This document shows positions 24,834 through 33,316 of a DNA stretch of 64,000 bases, piece by piece. The stretch's first letter is position 1; every line of letters starts with the position of its first letter. The notes below the pieces were generated by a model that worked only from the letters and a program-made list of their open reading frames with translations, had not been told where the DNA came from and ran no database searches. The position numbers and the translations under genes were made by a program. Source of the stretch: Flavobacterium daejeonense DSM 17708. GTDB lineage: Bacteria; Bacteroidota; Bacteroidia; Flavobacteriales; Flavobacteriaceae. The stretch is from contig NZ_AUDK01000001.1 of NCBI RefSeq assembly GCF_000425425.1, forward strand, positions 366,979-430,978, given 5' to 3'.

Positions 24834-25901
24834 ATGAAAAAATACATAACTACCGGAATTGTCATTATTGCTTCCTTAGCATTAATCGGATTTATTTTAA
24901 CAAAGAACAAAGAGGCCAACGAAGCTAAAATTGCGATTGTTGCAGAGAAAAATGCAGCGGTTTCCGTAAAAGTAGCTACTGTAAAAACAGAAGCTGTTTC
25001 ATTAGATTTTTCGGCCAACGGCCTTTTTGAACCTATTCAGGAAATCACACTTACTTCTGAAAAAACCGGAAAAGTGGTGCAAATTTTAGCCAAAGAAGGA
25101 GATTATGTTTCCAAAGGTCAAACGCTTGCCATCATGAGAGCCGACGCTATCAACGTAAATGCTCAGGCTGCTGAAGCGGCTTATCAAAACGCCAAAGCCG
25201 ATTACAGCCGTTTTGAAAATGCTTTCAGAACCGGAGGTGTTACCAAACAACAATTAGATCAGGCAAAAGTAGCTCTGACCAATGCGGAAGCCAACTACAA
25301 ACAGGCTAAAATCAACATTGGGGATACCCGAATCAAAGCGCCTATTAACGGATTTATCAATAAAAAATACATTGAACCGGGAACTATCATTATGGCGATG
25401 CCGGCTACTTCCTTATTTGATATTGTTAATGTAAGCAAATTAAAATTAACCATTACGGTTAATGAAGCTCAGGTTGCCCAATTAAAAGTAGGCAATTCAG
25501 TTACCGTAAAATCAAGCGTATATCCGGATAAAGAATTTTCAGGAAAAATTACATTCATCGCTTCTAAAGCCGATACCAGCCTGAATTTTGCAGTAGATAT
25601 TGAAATTGCAAACAATCCAAACAACGACCTAAAAGCAGGTATGTACGGTACTGCTGTATTCCAATCGGCTCAACAAAAACAAACAATGACCGTAATTCCA
25701 AGAACCGCTTTCGTAGGAAGTGTAAACAGCAATCAGGTGTTTGTTGCTGAAAACGGAATTGCAAAACTAAAAACCATCACCGCCGGAAGAATTTTAGGTG
25801 ATCAGGTGGAAGTTTTAGACGGTTTATCGGATGGTGAAACAGTAATCACAACCGGACAAATCAACCTACAGGACGGTAATTCGATAGAAATTATTAAATA
25901 A
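24834..25901 (+). CDS. RND efflux periplasmic adaptor (membrane fusion protein)
   Basis: 355 residues with an N-terminal signal anchor ('YITTGIVIIASLALIGFILT'). The lipoyl-like hairpin is seen as 'GKVVQILAKEGDYVSKGQTL' and its partner 'KINIGDTRIKAPINGFINKK' (RIKAPxxGxIxxxxxEPG), with a long helical segment between ('AEAAYQNAKADYSRFENAF', 'TKQQLDQAKVALTNAEANY'). The C-terminal barrel region 'SVTVKSSVYPDKEFSGKITF' follows. It links the inner-membrane RND pump with the TolC-like channel. The gene overlaps almost with tolC (1-nt gap) and is followed by a 90-nt spacer with an imperfect hairpin before the pump gene. Confidence 0.93.
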   Translation: MKKYITTGIVIIASLALIGFILTKNKEANEAKIAIVAEKNAAVSVKVATVKTEAVSLDFSANGLFEPIQEITLTSEKTGKVVQILAKEGDYVSKGQTLAIMRADAINVNAQAAEAAYQNAKADYSRFENAFRTGGVTKQQLDQAKVALTNAEANYKQAKINIGDTRIKAPINGFINKKYIEPGTIIMAMPATSLFDIVNVSKLKLTITVNEAQVAQLKVGNSVTVKSSVYPDKEFSGKITFIASKADTSLNFAVDIEIANNPNNDLKAGMYGTAVFQSAQQKQTMTVIPRTAFVGSVNSNQVFVAENGIAKLKTITAGRILGDQVEVLDGLSDGETVITTGQINLQDGNSIEIIK

Positions 25902-25911
25902 AAGTAATTAG

Positions 25912-25979
25912 CAATTAGTAAAAAGTGATTAGTCTCCTTAGCTAATTACTATTTACTACTCACTTTTCACTAATTAGTA
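25912..25979. repeat. Imperfect inverted repeat between the adaptor and RND genes
   Basis: CAATTAGTAAAAAGTGA (25912-25928) pairs with TCACTTTTCACTAATTAG (25960-25977) apart from a one-base bulge. The loop contains AGCTAATTACTATTTACTA, which repeats the same words. This kind of word-repeating AT-rich spacer occurs at several places inside operons here. It might act as a weak attenuator or mRNA-stability element; no T run follows. Confidence 0.45.
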
Positions 25980-25991
25980 CAACAGAAAAAT

Positions 25992-28900
25992 ATGAAATTA
26001 GCAGAAATATCCATAAAACGTCCTTCCCTGGTGATTGTATTGTTTACAATCCTAACGCTTGGCGGACTATTCAGTTACAGCCAGCTGGGCTACGAACTGA
26101 TTCCAAAGTTCGAAATGAACGTAATTACGGTTTCAACGGTTTATCCGGGAGCTTCTCCGAGTGAGGTTGAAAACACCGTAACTAAAAAAATAGAAGATGC
26201 GATTGCTTCTTTGGAAAACATCAAAAAAATTGATTCCAAATCCTACGAGAGTCTTTCGGTAGTTTCCATCACCCTGACTTCTACTGCCAACGTGGATGTT
26301 TCGATGAACGATGCCCAACGAAAAATCAACGCTATTATAAGTGATTTGCCTGATGATGCTAAAACGCCTTCGTTGAATAAATTCTCCTTGAGCGACATGC
26401 CAATTATTTCCATTGCGGCCAACGCTAAAATGGACGAAGCCTCTTTTTATGACTTAATTGACAAAAAAATCGCTCCGGTATTATCCCGTGTTCAGGGAGT
26501 TGCTCAGGTAAATATTATCGGAGGACAGGAACGTGAAATTCAGGTAAATCTGGATGCCACTAAAATGCAGGGCTACGGTTTATCGGTTCCGCAGGTGCAA
26601 CAAATGATTTTAGCTTCTAATTTGGATTTCCCTACCGGAAATATTCAAACCCGCGAACAAAAAATCCTGATTCGTCTGGCTGGTAAATATAAAAGTGTGG
26701 ACGAATTAAGAAATTTAGTCATCTCTTCAAAAGACGGAATTCAAATTCGCTTACAGGATATTGCCGATGTTCAGGATGCGCAAAAAATTGCCGAAAAAAT
26801 CTCCCGTGTAGATCAAAAAAGCGCCATTTTATTGCAAATCATCAAACAATCAGATGCTAATGCGGTAGCCGTGAGTGAGCAGGTAGCACAAACCGTTGCC
26901 AAATTAATCAAAGATTATGAGGTAAACGAATTAAAATTAGAAACTGCTAAAGACACCACAATCTTCACTCTTGAAGCAGCCGATTCGGTAATTCACGATT
27001 TATTAATCGCCGTAATTTTAGTGGCCTTAGTAATGTTGTTCTTCCTGCACAGTGTGAGAAACTCTTTGATTGTAATGGTTTCTATCCCAGCTTCCTTAAT
27101 TGCTACTTTTATTGGTATTTATCTTATGGGATATACCTTAAACTTAATGAGTTTATTAGGATTATCATTGGTTGTAGGTATTCTGGTGGATGATGCCATT
27201 GTGGTATTGGAAAATATTTACAGGCACATGGAAATGGGTAAAGGCCGTATTCGTGCTGCCTTTGACGGAACTGCCGAAATTGGTGGAACGGTAACATCAA
27301 TTACCTTAGTAATTGTGGTGGTATTTTTACCAATTGCCATGAGTACCGGATTAGTATCTAATATTATTACACAATTCTGTACCACAGTTGTAATCTCTAC
27401 TTTGTTATCGCTTTTAGCATCGTTTACCATTATTCCCTGGTTATCCTCCCGTTTTGGAAAATTGGAACATATTGAAGGAAAAAATCTTTTTGGCCGAATT
27501 ATTCTTGGATTCGAAAGTATGCTTAGCCGTTTCACACACTGGGTTACTGAAATCTTAGAATGGTGTTTAGATCATTATATCAAAACTATCTTAGTTGTAG
27601 TAGTTTTATTCTTTGCTTCTACCATCGGATTGATGGGCGGCGGATACATTGGAGGTGAATTCTTTGCATCTTCGGATAGTGGTGAATTTTTGGTACAAAT
27701 TGAAATGCCAAAAGACGCATCCCTGGAACAAACCAACTTTATGACGCAAAAGGCTGAAGCTTATTTGAAAAAACAGGAATATGTTCACAGCCAAATTACC
27801 ACTGTAGGTCAAACTTCAGAAGGTATGGGAGCGACTCAGGCAACCGCTTACAAAGCGGAAATTGACGTAAAAATGATTGAACAATCAGAACGTACGGACG
27901 ACGCTTCGGTTTATGCTGCCAAAATGAAGCGCCAATTGGAAAAAGTATTGGTTGGCGCCAAAGTAAAAACTGTTCCTGTAGGTATTATGGGAACTGCCGA
28001 AGACGCTAAATTAGGATTGATTGTAACGGGTCCAAATGTGGAAAGCGCCATGAAATTTGCCAAATTGGCCGAAGCCGAATTACGAAAAATCCCTGGAACT
28101 ACGGAGATTAAACTAACCGTTGAAGACGGAAATCCGGAAATTAACGTTCAGGTTGACCGTGATAAAATGGCGGCCTTAGGATTGAACCTGCAAACGGTGG
28201 GTATGACCATGCAAACAGCCTACAGCGGGAATACGGATGGAAAATTCCGTGCTGGCGAATACGAATACGACATCAATATCAAATACAATGCGTTTGACCG
28301 TAAAAACATTGACGATGTAAGTAATTTAATATTCATTAACGATTTGGGACAACAAATAAAACTATCCCAATTTGCTACCATTACCGAAGGATCCGGACCA
28401 AGTAAACTGGAACGAAGAGACAAAACGGCTTCGGTTACCGTTCAAGGACAAAACATTGGAGTTCCATCGGGAACTATTGTTCAACAATGGGAAGAAAAAT
28501 TACAAAAACTAGACAAACCTACCGGAGTAAGTTACATTTGGGGTGGTGATCAGGAAAACCAAAGTGAAGGTTTTGGTACCCTTGGAGTTGCCTTATTAGC
28601 TGCTATTATCTTAGTTTATTTGGTAATGGTAGGATTGTACGACAGTTTCGTTCACCCGTTTGTGGTATTGTTTGCCATTCCGCTTTCATTCATTGGAGCG
28701 ATGCTGGCTTTGGCATTAACTAACAATTCCTTAAACATCTTTACCATTTTAGGTATCATCATGTTGATTGGATTGGTTTGTAAAAACGCGATCATGTTAG
28801 TAGATTACACCAATCAAAGAAGAGCTTCCGGAGAATCCATCAGAACTGCTTTAATTCAGGCCAATCATGCCCGTTTGCGTCCTATTTTAATGACGACAAT

Positions 28901-29168
28901 TGCGATGGTATTTGGTATGCTTCCAATTGCCTTAGCTTCGGGAGCCGGTGCGGAATGGAAAAACGGTTTGGCATGGGTAATCATTGGAGGTTTGATTTCT
29001 TCCTTATTCCTGACTTTGATTATCGTTCCGGTAATTTATGAAATCATGGAGAAAATAATCGCCAAATTCTCTAAAGGAGAAAAAATCGATTATGAAGCTG
29101 AAATGGTTGCCGATTACGACCACAAAGAACTAAGTGAAGACGGTTTTAATCCAAAACACACCATGTAA
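25992..29168 (+). CDS. RND multidrug efflux transporter (inner-membrane pump)
   Basis: 1058 residues, the full length of an RND pump. The first membrane helix is 'RPSLVIVLFTILTLGGLFSYS'. Periplasmic porter domains contain 'VYPGASPSEVENTVTKKIEDA' in pieces and 'QGVAQVNIIGGQEREIQVNLD'; the second half starts after 'WCLDHYIKTILVVVVLFF'. Helix 4 contains 'LGLSLVVGILVDDAIVVLENIYRHMEMG' in pieces, with the paired Asp (DD) of the proton relay, and the region around 'GLVCKNAIMLVDYTNQRRASG' follows in the second half. Conserved membership is HAE1/AcrB-like, driven by protons. Substrate not deducible. It ends the operon, with a strong terminator 24 nt later. Confidence 0.95.
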   Translation: MKLAEISIKRPSLVIVLFTILTLGGLFSYSQLGYELIPKFEMNVITVSTVYPGASPSEVENTVTKKIEDAIASLENIKKIDSKSYESLSVVSITLTSTANVDVSMNDAQRKINAIISDLPDDAKTPSLNKFSLSDMPIISIAANAKMDEASFYDLIDKKIAPVLSRVQGVAQVNIIGGQEREIQVNLDATKMQGYGLSVPQVQQMILASNLDFPTGNIQTREQKILIRLAGKYKSVDELRNLVISSKDGIQIRLQDIADVQDAQKIAEKISRVDQKSAILLQIIKQSDANAVAVSEQVAQTVAKLIKDYEVNELKLETAKDTTIFTLEAADSVIHDLLIAVILVALVMLFFLHSVRNSLIVMVSIPASLIATFIGIYLMGYTLNLMSLLGLSLVVGILVDDAIVVLENIYRHMEMGKGRIRAAFDGTAEIGGTVTSITLVIVVVFLPIAMSTGLVSNIITQFCTTVVISTLLSLLASFTIIPWLSSRFGKLEHIEGKNLFGRIILGFESMLSRFTHWVTEILEWCLDHYIKTILVVVVLFFASTIGLMGGGYIGGEFFASSDSGEFLVQIEMPKDASLEQTNFMTQKAEAYLKKQEYVHSQITTVGQTSEGMGATQATAYKAEIDVKMIEQSERTDDASVYAAKMKRQLEKVLVGAKVKTVPVGIMGTAEDAKLGLIVTGPNVESAMKFAKLAEAELRKIPGTTEIKLTVEDGNPEINVQVDRDKMAALGLNLQTVGMTMQTAYSGNTDGKFRAGEYEYDINIKYNAFDRKNIDDVSNLIFINDLGQQIKLSQFATITEGSGPSKLERRDKTASVTVQGQNIGVPSGTIVQQWEEKLQKLDKPTGVSYIWGGDQENQSEGFGTLGVALLAAIILVYLVMVGLYDSFVHPFVVLFAIPLSFIGAMLALALTNNSLNIFTILGIIMLIGLVCKNAIMLVDYTNQRRASGESIRTALIQANHARLRPILMTTIAMVFGMLPIALASGAGAEWKNGLAWVIIGGLISSLFLTLIIVPVIYEIMEKIIAKFSKGEKIDYEAEMVADYDHKELSEDGFNPKHTM

Positions 29169-29191
29169 ATACATCCCTTTTTAATATCAAA

Positions 29192-29225
29192 AACCACCTG
29201 AAAGCAATTTTCAGGTGGTTTTTTG
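29192..29225 (+). terminator. Rho-independent terminator of the RND operon
   Basis: A perfect 12-bp stem (AACCACCTGAAA 29192-29203, TTTCAGGTGGTT 29209-29220), loop GCAAT, and a TTTTTG tail. Confidence 0.9.
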
Positions 29226-29287
29226 TTTTTAATGAAAGATTCAAAACTTTTGTTAACTCAATAAAAAAACAGAATTCAAAGAGAACA

Positions 29288-29494
29288 CTACACTTCATTT
29301 TGATTCCTGTTTTGAAGCTTAGCAGCTGCTCTATCATAATTGAAAACTACCAGTTTCAACTGTTCAATAGCTTCGGCTGTAAGTTCGCCTTTAGCGCCTT
29401 CTGCCACCCAGCGCGATGCCGAAATTAAAGTTGCTAATTCGTAAGCGCTGAGTGTAATATGAAAAACCAGATTATTTTTCTTTTCAATGTGCAT
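29288..29494 (-). CDS. Small conserved protein of unknown function
   Basis: 68 residues without signal peptide. It is mainly helical and small-residue-rich in the middle ('LSAYELATLISASRWVAEGAKG', broken here, then 'AEAIEQLKLVVFNYDRAAAKL'). No family is recognised. Its start overlaps the end of the AhpD-like gene by 11 bp on the same strand, so the two are probably one transcript, and its role may be linked to that protein. Confidence 0.55.
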   Translation of the reverse strand: MHIEKKNNLVFHITLSAYELATLISASRWVAEGAKGELTAEAIEQLKLVVFNYDRAAAKLQNRNQNEV

Positions 29495-29894
29495 GTTGTG
29501 CCATATTTTCTTTCACATAATTACCTATCTGTTTCAATTCGCCGGCAAACTCGTCATAATCCGTTTGCATACCGTTGAGATAGGCACTCCAGCCAAGCGA
29601 CATTTTTGCATAATGAACCGCTTCCTGTATTTCTTCATCTGTTGCACCAAAGAGTTTTGCGGTCTCTGCATGAAACAATGAACAATATCTGCATTTAGTT
29701 TCTGAATGTAAGGCTACTCCCATCAATTCTTTGTATTTATTAGGAATAAGTGTTTCCCCCAATTGAAGATTTTTAAACAATTCCCATTCAAAATCTAAAT
29801 AAGCTTCGGGAATATCTTTCATAAATCCCGGAACTATACCTAAATGCGCTCTGATTTCGGCTTCAACTTCCGAACGATTTCTTGCTATTGCCAT
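29484..29894 (-). CDS. Carboxymuconolactone decarboxylase/AhpD-like protein
   Basis: 136 residues of the AhpD/CMD fold. The redox motif 'ETKCRYCSLFHAETAKLFG' carries CxxC and the following SxxH, the signature of AhpD-like members that work with peroxidases or thiol relays. Flanking helices are typical ('LIPNKYKELMGVALHSE', 'DEEIQEAVHYAKMSLGWSAY'). It lacks a signal peptide. It heads a two-gene minus-strand unit with the small 68-residue protein and is divergent from the siderophore receptor gene 257 nt away. Confidence 0.85.
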   Translation of the reverse strand: MAIARNRSEVEAEIRAHLGIVPGFMKDIPEAYLDFEWELFKNLQLGETLIPNKYKELMGVALHSETKCRYCSLFHAETAKLFGATDEEIQEAVHYAKMSLGWSAYLNGMQTDYDEFAGELKQIGNYVKENMAQHAH

Positions 29895-30067
29895 CTTTTT
29901 TAATGATTTTAAAAAATTATTTGCAATCTGGATTTCATAAAAATTTGACCTGTAAATTTACAAAAAAAGCAACAAACAAAACACAAACTACTGAATAATA
30001 AATAGTTAAAAAACATACTTAATAATTTACATTGTCATTTTTCACGAAACCCATTACACTTAAAATA

Positions 30068-30152
30068 TTTTATTTAGAATAAATTAAAATAATTTTGTTT
30101 TGTAAAGATTCACTTTTTACTTTTGCACTATTAAAATTTATTCTAAATAAAA
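30068..30152 (+). promoter_or_regulatory. Siderophore receptor promoter flanked by 18-bp inverted repeats
   Basis: TTG (30095-30097) and TACTTTTG (30118-30125) with a 20-nt spacer form a Bacteroidota promoter. It is enclosed by perfect inverted repeats: TTTTATTTAGAATAAATT at 30068-30085 and its complement at 30135-30152, the last ending on the A of the receptor ATG. Each arm is itself nearly palindromic (TTTATT TAG AATAAA). The arms flank the promoter, and the second would lie in the short leader. An iron-responsive repressor of the Fur type is a likely ligand given the operon, but this is inference. Confidence 0.6.
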
Positions 30153-32614
30153 TGAACGTAAAATCTACCCTAACAATTTTAAATCTATTGTTCGTTTTAC
30201 TTTTTTCTACCGCTGCCTTGGCACAAGAAAAAGCAAGTATCAAAGGACAAATTACACTAAATGATAATCAGACTCCTGATAACATTTCGGTTCACCTAAA
30301 AGGAACCCGATTTGCAACCGTAACCGATGAAAAAGGAAATTACAGTCTGAAAAATATTAATCCCGGTGTTTATATTTTGAAAATTTCGGCTATTGGATAC
30401 CAAAGCCAAGAACTAAAAATTAATTTAACCAACGGTCAGCAACTGATTCAAAATGCCACTATCAAATCGCGCTCCGAGAAACTTACGGAGGTAGTGATTA
30501 ACCATAACAAAAAAAACACTTTTGCTAAAAAAGAAAATCAGCAAATCTCAAAATTACCTCTAAAAAACCTTGAAAACCCACAGGTTTATACCACAATCAC
30601 AGCAGAATTATTGAAAGATCAGGTAGTTACCAATATTGATGATGCACTTAAAAATGCACCGGGTGTACAACCGCTTTGGACTTCAACAGGTCGTGGAAGT
30701 GATGGTGCCGGATATTTCTCCTTAAGAGGATTCGCTGTTCAACCTAGAGCACTTAATGGATTACCGGGTATCTCAAACGGTAGCTTAGACCCGGCTAACA
30801 TTGAAAAAATAGAAGTAATCAAAGGTCCTTCGGGAACATTATTCGGAAATACGATAACATCTTACGGTGGTTTAATTAATATTACAACTAAAACTCCTTA
30901 TGACAATTTTGGTGGTGAAATTAATTACACTACAGGATCTTATGGTTTAAACCGAGTTACAGCCGATGTAAACACTCCTTTAAATGACGACAAAACAGTT
31001 AATTTCAGAATTAATACAGCTTACCACAACGAAAATAGTTTTCAGGATGCCGGATTTAGAAAAGCATTTTTTGTAGCTCCGTCTTTATCTTACAAAGCTT
31101 CCGACAGACTTTCTTTCTTAATTAACACCGAATTTTTAAGTAATGAAGCTACTAATGCAACCATGTTGTTCTTAACGCGTTCGACTACTTTGAGAGTACA
31201 CAACATGAATGAATTAGGATATGACAACAAGCGCTCTTATACCAGTAATCAATTATCCATTAAAACACCTTCTTTCAATTTACAAGGACAAATGTTTTAT
31301 AAAATAAATGATTCCTGGACTTCTCAAACTGCCATTTCTAAAACATCGGCAAAGTCAGAAGGATATTACAGTTATTTGTTTGAAGGAACAGCTTCGTTTC
31401 CGGCAATTACTGATGGTGTAGTATTTGGACGTTACATTAACAATCAAAATTCGACTACATTAGCAACTGATATCCAACAAAATTTTATCGGAGATTTCAA
31501 AATTGGAAGCATGAGAAACCGAATTGTTGTCGGATTAGATTATTTCAACCGTCAAATTATCGACAATGGTACGGGATATGCTCTTAACGGCTATGTATAT
31601 ATAGGAAATGACGATTTGCAAACAGTAAACGAAAATGTTTTTGGAATTACCGACCCTGCAAAATACATCACAACCGGAGACAATGGAAAATTAAGCAAAA
31701 ACGCAACCGATGCTCTATTAGCCGGAGCAACTGTAAACAACAGCAAAACCAAACAAGAAGTATATAGTGCTTATGCATCTGACGTAATTGATTTTCTTCC
31801 TAACTTATCAGCAATGGCAAGTTTGCGTATCGACCGTTTTATGAATGCACAAAACGGAAGTTACAACCAAACGGCTTTATCTCCAAAATTTGGAATTGTG
31901 TACCAACCGATTTTAAATAAAGTTTCGCTTTTTGCAAATTACATGAACGGATTTACAAATGTTGCGCCACAGGAAGACATCAATGGAACAACCAGAACAC
32001 CACGTGTTTTTAATCCGGAGCAGGCAAATCAACTAGAATTTGGAACAAAACTAAATTTATTTGAAGACAAATTATATGCTAGTTTTAATTATTATAAAAT
32101 CAAAGTAACCGACCGCGTTTACAACATTAGAAATTCGGCTACCGACATCACTTACTATCAGGATGGTGCTCAGAACAACGAAGGTTTTGAAGCCGAAATT
32201 ATTGCAAACCCAATTCCTGGATTCAACATCGTAGCGGGTTATAGTTATGTAGATGCAGCGATAAAAAAAGGTGATATTAATACCGTAGATTATCGCCCAA
32301 CCAGCGCCGGAGCTTACAACACAGCAAACCTTTGGGCGAGTTACCGTTTTCAACAAAATGCATTAAAAGGTTTTGGAGTAGGTTTTGGCGGTAATTATTC
32401 CGGTGAAAACAAAATTACCCATGGAGCCGTAACCGGAACTTTCACAATTCCTGAATACACCGTATTGAATTCTTCTGTTTTCTATGGAAATGACAAATTT
32501 AATATTACACTAAAAATTGATAATATTACAAATGCCGATACTTATGATGGCTGGTCAACAATCCATCCTCGAAACATGAGAAGCGCATCGGCAAGCTTTT
32601 CATACAAATTTTAA
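30152..32614 (+). CDS. TonB-dependent siderophore receptor
   Basis: 820 residues from the ATG at 30152 (the longer frame from 30095 runs through the promoter). After a signal peptide ('LLFVLLFSTAALAQEKAS') comes a carboxypeptidase-regulatory-like domain ('KGQITLNDNQTPDNISVHLKG' in pieces, 'TVTDEKGNYSLKNINPG', about 30-115), then the plug ('VVTNIDDALKNAPGVQPLW', 'GAGYFSLRGFAVQPRALNG', 'IEKIEVIKGPSGTLFG') and a 22-strand barrel ending 'RSASASFSYKF'. It imports ferric siderophores across the outer membrane using TonB energy. The three following genes (two small membrane proteins and a PepSY protein) form the operon with it. The promoter is flanked by inverted repeats. Confidence 0.93.
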   Translation: MNVKSTLTILNLLFVLLFSTAALAQEKASIKGQITLNDNQTPDNISVHLKGTRFATVTDEKGNYSLKNINPGVYILKISAIGYQSQELKINLTNGQQLIQNATIKSRSEKLTEVVINHNKKNTFAKKENQQISKLPLKNLENPQVYTTITAELLKDQVVTNIDDALKNAPGVQPLWTSTGRGSDGAGYFSLRGFAVQPRALNGLPGISNGSLDPANIEKIEVIKGPSGTLFGNTITSYGGLINITTKTPYDNFGGEINYTTGSYGLNRVTADVNTPLNDDKTVNFRINTAYHNENSFQDAGFRKAFFVAPSLSYKASDRLSFLINTEFLSNEATNATMLFLTRSTTLRVHNMNELGYDNKRSYTSNQLSIKTPSFNLQGQMFYKINDSWTSQTAISKTSAKSEGYYSYLFEGTASFPAITDGVVFGRYINNQNSTTLATDIQQNFIGDFKIGSMRNRIVVGLDYFNRQIIDNGTGYALNGYVYIGNDDLQTVNENVFGITDPAKYITTGDNGKLSKNATDALLAGATVNNSKTKQEVYSAYASDVIDFLPNLSAMASLRIDRFMNAQNGSYNQTALSPKFGIVYQPILNKVSLFANYMNGFTNVAPQEDINGTTRTPRVFNPEQANQLEFGTKLNLFEDKLYASFNYYKIKVTDRVYNIRNSATDITYYQDGAQNNEGFEAEIIANPIPGFNIVAGYSYVDAAIKKGDINTVDYRPTSAGAYNTANLWASYRFQQNALKGFGVGFGGNYSGENKITHGAVTGTFTIPEYTVLNSSVFYGNDKFNITLKIDNITNADTYDGWSTIHPRNMRSASASFSYKF

Positions 32615-32672
32615 AGATTAACTAAAACAGCTTTCTTTCAACCAAGAAGGCTGTTTTTTAATTGAAACTATT

Positions 32673-33002
32673 ATGATTTCATTCATTGCGTTCAACATTT
32701 TTTTAGGTTTTTATGTGTTGTACAACACCTCAAAAAAAGCAACTTTATCAAATAATTTGCAAATACAAAGATGGATTCAGCAAAACCCAAAACCTTCCCG
32801 TTTTGTAGGATTAGCAATCTTAGCAATTGCCTATAGTTTACTCATTAGCATAAAAGCCGTCGGAGCTTCCAGTTTGATGTATTTTATTCAATTAATGACT
32901 ATTGGAAGTCTGGTAGTCATTTTAGCACCGCTAAAAATCATCAATTACAAAGTTGTAGCAGTATTGTTTATTCTTGCTGTACTAGTTGAACTTTATTTTT
33001 AA
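32673..33002 (+). CDS. Small membrane protein of the siderophore operon (DUF3325-like)
   Basis: 109 residues with about three hydrophobic segments ('MISFIAFNIFLGFYVLYNTS', 'GLAILAIAYSLLISI', 'VVAVLFILAVLVELYF'). It resembles in size and position the small DUF3325 proteins seen in siderophore-receptor operons of other bacteria, but sequence support is weak. It lies 58 nt after the receptor and 8 nt before the next small gene. Inner-membrane role in iron handling is inferred from neighbours only. Confidence 0.55.
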   Translation: MISFIAFNIFLGFYVLYNTSKKATLSNNLQIQRWIQQNPKPSRFVGLAILAIAYSLLISIKAVGASSLMYFIQLMTIGSLVVILAPLKIINYKVVAVLFILAVLVELYF

Positions 33003-33010
33003 GTCAAAAT

Positions 33011-33313
33011 ATGCCGGCAAATCCAAAATACCTCACTCAATCCAAAACACAACGTTTTGCAAAAATAACAGCCGCTATTTTAGGCGGTTATTTTGTTTCG
33101 GTAAGTTTTCATCTGGCTCTTGCCAGTTGGTTTAACCGTCCCAATATAATTATAACCATGACTTTTAGTGCTTTTATTCTTTGGGTAGTACTAATGATTG
33201 TAGCATTTTTAGCCAAAAACGGTTGGAAAATCTGGCTTTTATACCTTGGTTTGAGTCTGTTCTTTTTAGGAATTCTTTATTTAGGACAAAATTATAATCC
33301 TGTAGCCCGATAA
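33011..33313 (+). CDS. Small membrane protein of the siderophore operon (DUF3649-like)
   Basis: 100 residues, three hydrophobic segments ('ITAAILGGYFVSVSFHLALA', 'TFSAFILWVVLMIVAFLA', 'IWLLYLGLSLFFLGILYLG'). In other bacteria, DUF3649-type proteins sit between a siderophore receptor and a PepSY protein, the same place as here. A direct motif match is not certain. It is 3 nt from the PepSY gene. Confidence 0.55.
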   Translation: MPANPKYLTQSKTQRFAKITAAILGGYFVSVSFHLALASWFNRPNIIITMTFSAFILWVVLMIVAFLAKNGWKIWLLYLGLSLFFLGILYLGQNYNPVAR

Positions 33314-33316
33314 AAC

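Noticed and set aside
27218..27535. 105-residue minus-strand frame inside the RND pump gene
   Set aside because: Antisense shadow; no promoter, no family resemblance.
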